DNA from: Physcousia sp015060555
Lineage (GTDB): Bacteria; Bacteroidota; Bacteroidia; Bacteroidales; Bacteroidaceae
Direction of reading: 5' to 3'
DNA length: 64,000 bases
Assembly (NCBI GenBank): GCA_015060555.1
Contig: SUYG01000046.1
Location: 62,001 to 126,000, forward strand
The position numbers and the translations under genes were made by a program. Below are positions 59,494 through 64,000 of this stretch, one piece after another (within the stretch, counting starts at the first letter, position 1; the number at the start of each line of letters is the position of its first letter). The notes beneath the pieces were generated by a model, which ran no database searches, had not been told where the DNA came from, and worked only from the letters and a program-made list of their open reading frames with translations.

Positions 59494-60297
59494 ATGGTAC
59501 AGCTAACAGATAATATGATAAAGACGGCCTTTGAGGAATTGGCTGTCGATGGTAAGTACTTTGATAAATTCAAGGAAGAAGTAGAACGCTGTTACGCCGA
59601 GTTGCAGAGAGACTGTCCAGAAGATGACGATGATCCAGAGGAAGAGTCTAATGCAGATGCGGGTATTCGTCTAACTAAAGAGTACATGGAATACTATGTG
59701 CCTGAAAAGGAGAAAGGACACTGCGATAAATGGACTGAGGCCTATGCTGAAAGTAGTTTGCTTGGAATAGAGGAATATAGGTCATATCGTGAAGCTTACA
59801 ATGCAATAGAAGATGAAGAAGAAAAGGAGAAGGAACTGGATATCCATGTTGCATCAATGAGTGATGACCCTCTGTTCAGAAAGAGATACAAATATCTCTT
59901 TACCGAAATTACAGGCGACCCGAAGGAATATGCTGAAGCATATTGCAATGATTACAGAAATATGATTGCATTAGGAAAGAGTGAGATTTATGCCCATGCT
60001 TATGCCGACTACCACGATGAATATAAAGAGGAGTTTTGCACAATCTACGCTCAGGCATACGAATTGGCTAAGGAACATGGTATGGATGACAGCGATGCCT
60101 TTTGCTTCGGCGACACATGTACCGAAGCTGTAGATCAAGGCTTATGGGTGGGCATGGATAAATTCTTGAAAAGATATCATGAAGATTGGCAGAAAGAATT
60201 TTATTTCACTTTGATTAAAAAGGACTTTGAAGAGTCCGAGCACCGCAAAATGTCAAGCAAAGAAGAAAAGGAGCTTAGAGAGGATTTGTTTGGGTAA
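59494..60297 (+). CDS. Hypothetical acidic helical-repeat protein
   Basis: The 267-aa protein is strongly acidic (PEDDDDPEEESNADAG near residue 46) and almost all helical. From about residue 60 it shows a loose repeat with alternating Tyr and Ala: EAYAESSLLG, EYAEAYCNDYRNM, IYAHAYADYHDEY and IYAQAYELAKEHG. No family is recognised and no transmembrane segment is seen. It follows the previous unknown gene by 38 bp. The acidic, repetitive surface could mimic nucleic acid or bind a basic partner, which is speculation. Confidence 0.7.
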   Translation: MVQLTDNMIKTAFEELAVDGKYFDKFKEEVERCYAELQRDCPEDDDDPEEESNADAGIRLTKEYMEYYVPEKEKGHCDKWTEAYAESSLLGIEEYRSYREAYNAIEDEEEKEKELDIHVASMSDDPLFRKRYKYLFTEITGDPKEYAEAYCNDYRNMIALGKSEIYAHAYADYHDEYKEEFCTIYAQAYELAKEHGMDDSDAFCFGDTCTEAVDQGLWVGMDKFLKRYHEDWQKEFYFTLIKKDFEESEHRKMSSKEEKELREDLFG

Positions 60298-60315
60298 TAA
60301 CGTTAGAAAATCAGC

Positions 60316-60375
60316 CCACACCATGCTCCTGTAGATGCAGATGCTAGTGCATGGACAGCAAGAGAATTTCTATAA
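60316..60375 (+). pseudogene. Relic of an exonuclease C-terminus
   Basis: The frame reads HHAPVDADASAWTAREFL and a stop, against HHALADAEACAWIAREIL at the end of the intact exonuclease (58319-58810). The rest of that second gene is missing. It lies 22 bp before the DUF262 gene. Confidence 0.75.
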
Positions 60376-60396
60376 CAACAAACATTCATATAAGTA

Positions 60397-62136
60397 ATGG
60401 AAATCGAATATAGTACCAGAGACGCGGTAAATAAAGCGTTCCCCAATAAGATAATTCATGAGCATTTGTATTGGATACCTCGTTCACACCGATATTTCCA
60501 ATTATCAACGCCCATAATTGATGACCCATACCTTCATCATGAAGTTATCAGAAGATCCTCTGGGGTATTCATTGAACTTCATTTTGAAGGGGAAGGGTAT
60601 TCGGTTAAGTATCAAGGATTGATTGACTATCTCATCAAAGCAACAGCAGACTTACCAAGCTTTGTATGGGAGTACTGGGGTGGTGGCTATAGATGTCAAT
60701 ATGCTTCTGTTATGGAAAACGAAAGGCAACTCATAGAAACGTTAGCCTTTTTCATGTCTAAAATCGATGAGTTGATTGAAAATTATGGGAATAATAACCA
60801 GACAAACGTAAACTACAAGTTAGAAACAGATTTCCAGTTACCTCCCCAAGGAGAATCTGTAGAGATGCATGAACTAAGTTTGGATTCTGTCCTTAGACTT
60901 CCTCTATCCATTCCTGATTATCAAAGAATATATTGTTGGGAAGAAGAAAATGTACGGAGTTGTCTGGACGATATTTTTTCTCATACGGAGAAAACAGCAG
61001 ATTATTCATACCGCTTAGGAACCATCATTCTTCACCATATATCTGGTCGTTATGATATCATTGATGGTCAGCAGAGGTTAATCACTCTATCTCTTCTGCT
61101 CAATGAGTTAGGCGTCACCGTCAAACTATTAAATGAAAACGTAATTTCCAGCCAATCATATTCTTACATAGCCTATAACAAGCACCTCATACAAACATAT
61201 TGCCAAAAACATCCAAGAGACTATAAGAAATTGTCTGAGGCCATCCTTAATTATATAGATTTCAGTGTACTAGTGCTTGAAAATGCTTCGATAGACCTCG
61301 CCTATACTTTCTTTTCTAACCAGAATTCAAGAGGTGTTCCATTGACAGACTATGACTTGCTTAAAGCTCATCATCTACGTTTCATTCCGCTTGTATTTGA
61401 GCAACAGTCAATGCGTGCTGCTGAAACATGGAACTTTATGATAGAGTCCGGAAGGGTTAAAATCAACGAGAATAGAACACCTGACTATATTCGTACATTA
61501 GAAATCTACCTCTATCATCTCAGGAAGTGGATGAGGAAAAAAGATGTTGAGGATGGCGAGAATACACATCGAATTAAAAAAGAGTATGAATCCTCACCTG
61601 TCATTGATGAGATACCTCCATTCGGAGAAAGATTCTATTTTAATGAACCAATACAAGGAGGTGTACACTTCTTTTCATTTGTAGAGCAACACCTTCAGCA
61701 TTTTAAGCATTTCTCCGAACTGGAAGAATACAAATTCTTCCATAATATGTTAGGATATGGAAGTCACAAATGGTACAGAGATGCTGTTGAAGCACTTCTA
61801 TTTGGCTATTATTTAAAATTTGGGGAATTCTGTCTCTCAGATGCATTGGTTGTTATTATAAGAATCATACTGCAACATCGTTATGAGAACGGAAGAGCAC
61901 ATAAATCATCTATCATTCAGTATGCCAGAGACTCGGAGATCATAATGATGATAGACCAGGCTACATCTCCTACTTTTTTTCTTGCTGAAGCGCGAAACAT
62001 AGCAAAAAATTTAACTCTCCCAATGATGCAAGAAATGTCACCTATCAGACGAGATATGCTAGCCATTGCAAGACGAGTCAATAGAGAGTTGAGTAATAGG
62101 ATTATCATCAATTCATTTAAAACAATAAATCTATGA
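60397..62136 (+). CDS. DUF262 protein (GmrS-like) with N-terminal extension, no HNH domain
   Basis: The 579-aa protein has a 150-residue N-terminal domain that I do not recognise with certainty (HEHLYWIPRSHRYFQLSTPI, FIELHFEGEGYSVKYQ). Then comes a DUF262 domain: LPLSIPDYQRIYCWEEENVR, the nucleotide-site motif IIDGQQRLITLSLLL and FSNQNSRGVPLTDYDLLKAH. The C-terminal part is helical and lacks the HxxP...GN signature of DUF1524. It overlaps the next gene by ATGA, so the two are coupled as sensor/NTPase and nuclease halves of a GmrSD-like system. Confidence 0.85.
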   Translation: MEIEYSTRDAVNKAFPNKIIHEHLYWIPRSHRYFQLSTPIIDDPYLHHEVIRRSSGVFIELHFEGEGYSVKYQGLIDYLIKATADLPSFVWEYWGGGYRCQYASVMENERQLIETLAFFMSKIDELIENYGNNNQTNVNYKLETDFQLPPQGESVEMHELSLDSVLRLPLSIPDYQRIYCWEEENVRSCLDDIFSHTEKTADYSYRLGTIILHHISGRYDIIDGQQRLITLSLLLNELGVTVKLLNENVISSQSYSYIAYNKHLIQTYCQKHPRDYKKLSEAILNYIDFSVLVLENASIDLAYTFFSNQNSRGVPLTDYDLLKAHHLRFIPLVFEQQSMRAAETWNFMIESGRVKINENRTPDYIRTLEIYLYHLRKWMRKKDVEDGENTHRIKKEYESSPVIDEIPPFGERFYFNEPIQGGVHFFSFVEQHLQHFKHFSELEEYKFFHNMLGYGSHKWYRDAVEALLFGYYLKFGEFCLSDALVVIIRIILQHRYENGRAHKSSIIQYARDSEIIMMIDQATSPTFFLAEARNIAKNLTLPMMQEMSPIRRDMLAIARRVNRELSNRIIINSFKTINL

Positions 62137-63935
62137 AATATACACCAGCATCTATTGTTGAAAACAATCTACTGTTTACAATCCCCATATACCAGCGTCT
62201 TTTTGAATGGGACGAAGAGAATATCCTAACCTTGATGAATGACCTTCTGCAAGCATTTGAAAAATCCAAAGGTTCAGAGGATTATTACATAGGAATGCTG
62301 ACCTCAAAGTTGGAGAACGGCTGCAATGAGTTAATTGATGGCCAACAGAGATTTACTGTGCTCATGCTGATAGCTTGCGCTTTGAAGGAATACAAAAATT
62401 GGGAGGATTTTCTTGGTAATAATCCACTTAGACTACGTTTTACATCTCGCCCCAAAGATGATGACTTCCTAAGATCTCTTATTGATGACAAATGTAGTTC
62501 TGAGGGATATGTAAACATCAAGATGAAAGAGGGCCTTTCTGTAATCCGAAGATTCATAACGTCACTCAAAAATTGTGATAAAGATATTCTATTTGCAGAG
62601 TATGTCTTCAATCATCTTTGCTTATTCATTTCTCATCTTCCAGAAAGATATGGACCTCTGGATTTAAACAAATATTTTGAACGGATGAATACATCTGGAA
62701 AGAATTTGGAGCTGCATGAAATCCTTAAAGTTAAGCTTCTTAAGAATCTGACAGAAGACGTTAGTAAGTATATGCTGCTATGGAATAAACTATCCGATGT
62801 TGACACATTACTCATAAGGAAACGTAATGAAGAAAAAGAAAGCCAATTACGTGAGAGAAAGGACAGAGCTATAAAAAGTAGCATAAAAGAAATCATTGAA
62901 AGCAGTCTGATAAACGGAATAGGCCAGAATGATGAAAGCAAAATAATTGCGATATCTGAAATCCCTTTATCAATCAATCCTCCCAAAACAGAACAAAATA
63001 AGACAAAGGATTCTCATTGTGCTCTTTCGTTTCCTTACCTTTTATTGCAGACATTATTTCTTAAGATTGAAGGGAAAATAGAGGGCAACATATCTGACTT
63101 CTTTAAGCCCAATAATCTGCTCGAAACATTCCAACAATATCTTCCTTACGAAGGAAATAATGTCAAGGTTGAAGATATCCGTGAGTTCATGGAACTTCTT
63201 GTAAATTGTCGATTAGCATTAGATATATGCTTTATTCGTCCGTCAGAATATGGATACACGTTAGATATGAATCGAAATGAGGACGATGAATCTTTAATTA
63301 AGCTGCTGATGTTGCAATCAATGCTCTTTGTATCATCGTCTAACTATACTCATTATCGATGGTTCGGGTGGTTAATGGAATCTATTAAAAATCATCATGG
63401 GATTCCTTCCACAGAGCATCTTTTCGAAGATTTGAAGACAAGAGATGATTTGTTGCATAAGCCTATACCAACTTTGAGTCAATTATCTTATGGTGATATA
63501 AGGTATTGGTTCTGGAGATTGGATTTTTATATATGGCTTCATAGAAATACAATTTTCAGCGATTCTCCAGAAGCACTTAAAGTTGCCGACAATTATATAT
63601 TTAGGAGAAATAGAAGTATTGAACATATTGCGCCGCAAACCCCAGAGAGTGATTCTGTGCTTAAGTGGAATGATACGCCTGAAGACATAAGGTTGAGAGA
63701 CAGCTTTGGGAATCTGGTTATGATTTCACAAGGTCTGAATTCTACTCTGAGTAATGCTTCTTATCAAGTTAAAACCGCCCATGTACGATCATATATTAAC
63801 GGAGCTAAATCTGGTAGTATAGAAAGCCTAAAGCTATTAGTCGTGCATCAAGACTATAAAGACATATGGGACAAGACAACGATAGTGGAGCACGGAGATA
63901 AAATGTACCAATGGTTAATTGAAAGTTATCAATAA
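62133..63935 (+). CDS. DUF262-DUF1524 protein (GmrSD-like type IV restriction enzyme)
   Basis: The 600-aa protein carries a DUF262 domain (LLFTIPIYQRLFEWDEENIL, ELIDGQQRFTVLMLIACALK, YFERMNTSGKNLELHEILK) and a C-terminal DUF1524 HNH-type nuclease domain with RSIEHIAPQTPESDSVLKWN and SFGNLVMISQGLNSTLSN. GmrSD enzymes cut modified phage DNA using nucleotides. A charged linker (about residues 225-260) joins the two parts. With the upstream DUF262 protein it makes a two-subunit arrangement. It is the last complete gene in the window; 63936-64000 holds no called gene. Confidence 0.9.
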   Translation: MKYTPASIVENNLLFTIPIYQRLFEWDEENILTLMNDLLQAFEKSKGSEDYYIGMLTSKLENGCNELIDGQQRFTVLMLIACALKEYKNWEDFLGNNPLRLRFTSRPKDDDFLRSLIDDKCSSEGYVNIKMKEGLSVIRRFITSLKNCDKDILFAEYVFNHLCLFISHLPERYGPLDLNKYFERMNTSGKNLELHEILKVKLLKNLTEDVSKYMLLWNKLSDVDTLLIRKRNEEKESQLRERKDRAIKSSIKEIIESSLINGIGQNDESKIIAISEIPLSINPPKTEQNKTKDSHCALSFPYLLLQTLFLKIEGKIEGNISDFFKPNNLLETFQQYLPYEGNNVKVEDIREFMELLVNCRLALDICFIRPSEYGYTLDMNRNEDDESLIKLLMLQSMLFVSSSNYTHYRWFGWLMESIKNHHGIPSTEHLFEDLKTRDDLLHKPIPTLSQLSYGDIRYWFWRLDFYIWLHRNTIFSDSPEALKVADNYIFRRNRSIEHIAPQTPESDSVLKWNDTPEDIRLRDSFGNLVMISQGLNSTLSNASYQVKTAHVRSYINGAKSGSIESLKLLVVHQDYKDIWDKTTIVEHGDKMYQWLIESYQ

Positions 63936-64000
63936 TCATTCTTTGTATGCTTTCATTAATCTCCAATTCTGCCCACTACAAAGAAGTGCTTGAACGTATT

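Noticed and set aside
1..64000. tRNA or rRNA genes
   Set aside because: No cloverleaf-like sequence or GTTCRA-type T-loop context was found on reading both strands by eye; a covariance-model scan would be needed to be certain.

Overview
The window looks like a chromosome segment of a Bacteroidota bacterium, most likely Prevotella or a close relative. Supporting signs are promoters of the TTTG / TAnnTTTG type (clearest at 44364-44395 and 16872-16903), A/T-rich leaders without Shine-Dalgarno sites, Bacteroidales gene orders (acpP-fabF-rnc; PASTA-rluD-ddl-acyltransferase; folP-cdaA), a NigD-like lipoprotein and secreted proteins ending in GKKVVVK-type tails. Housekeeping genes are GC-rich. The blocks at about 20-27 kb and 57-64 kb are visibly richer in A/T and look acquired.

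Layout. 1-7 kb (minus): end of an Ig-like lipoprotein, then a run read murF, pdxB, acpP, fabF, rnc, GH3-family synthetase. 7-14 kb (plus): folP, cdaA (c-di-AMP synthesis), an OPT transporter, pta, a small four-helix-bundle gene, ackA. 14-17 kb: a two-gene unit (BT4734/VapE-type protein plus a DUF6078-like protein) bracketed by inverted clusters of one 10-bp motif. 17-20 kb: a toxin-antitoxin pair, a leucine-rich-repeat surface protein and gene debris. 20-27.7 kb (plus) and 27.8-32.6 kb (minus): two facing surface-glycan clusters, the first with a CDP-glycerol glycerophosphotransferase homologue and an LtaS-like alkaline-phosphatase-fold transferase. 32.7-37 kb (minus): acyltransferase, ddl, rluD, PASTA protein, rpmH. 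37-44.3 kb: efp, ybjQ-like gene, and an RND-type efflux operon (adaptor, pump, TolC). 44.4 kb: GH30 glycosidase. 46-54.6 kb (minus): porin, imelysin, di-heme oxidoreductase, porin, c-heme lipoprotein, RidA-like protein and CcsA, divergent from a hemerythrin-LuxR regulator at 55 kb. 57.4-64 kb (plus): a defence-like island with a WYL regulator, a DnaQ-like exonuclease, two unknown proteins, and a DUF262 protein overlapping a DUF262-DUF1524 (GmrSD-like) nuclease.

The most unusual content is repetitive DNA. A short palindromic element of about 38 bp (C-rich arm, short loop, G-rich arm) occurs about 15 times. Roughly ten copies lie in frame inside protein genes, often just behind a signal peptide, where it is read as a TAPSLIG-x-AGGES-like peptide. 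Two copies carry a second insertion. A second class of repeat consists of tandem 7-9 bp units with a different unit at each site; these form the leaders, and sometimes the start codon, the signal peptide or the C-terminus, of neighbouring genes. One such tract forms near-perfect terminal inverted repeats around the four-helix-bundle gene between pta and ackA. These look like active small-repeat systems comparable in behaviour to Rickettsia palindromic elements. No tRNA, rRNA, CRISPR array or recognisable insertion sequence was found.
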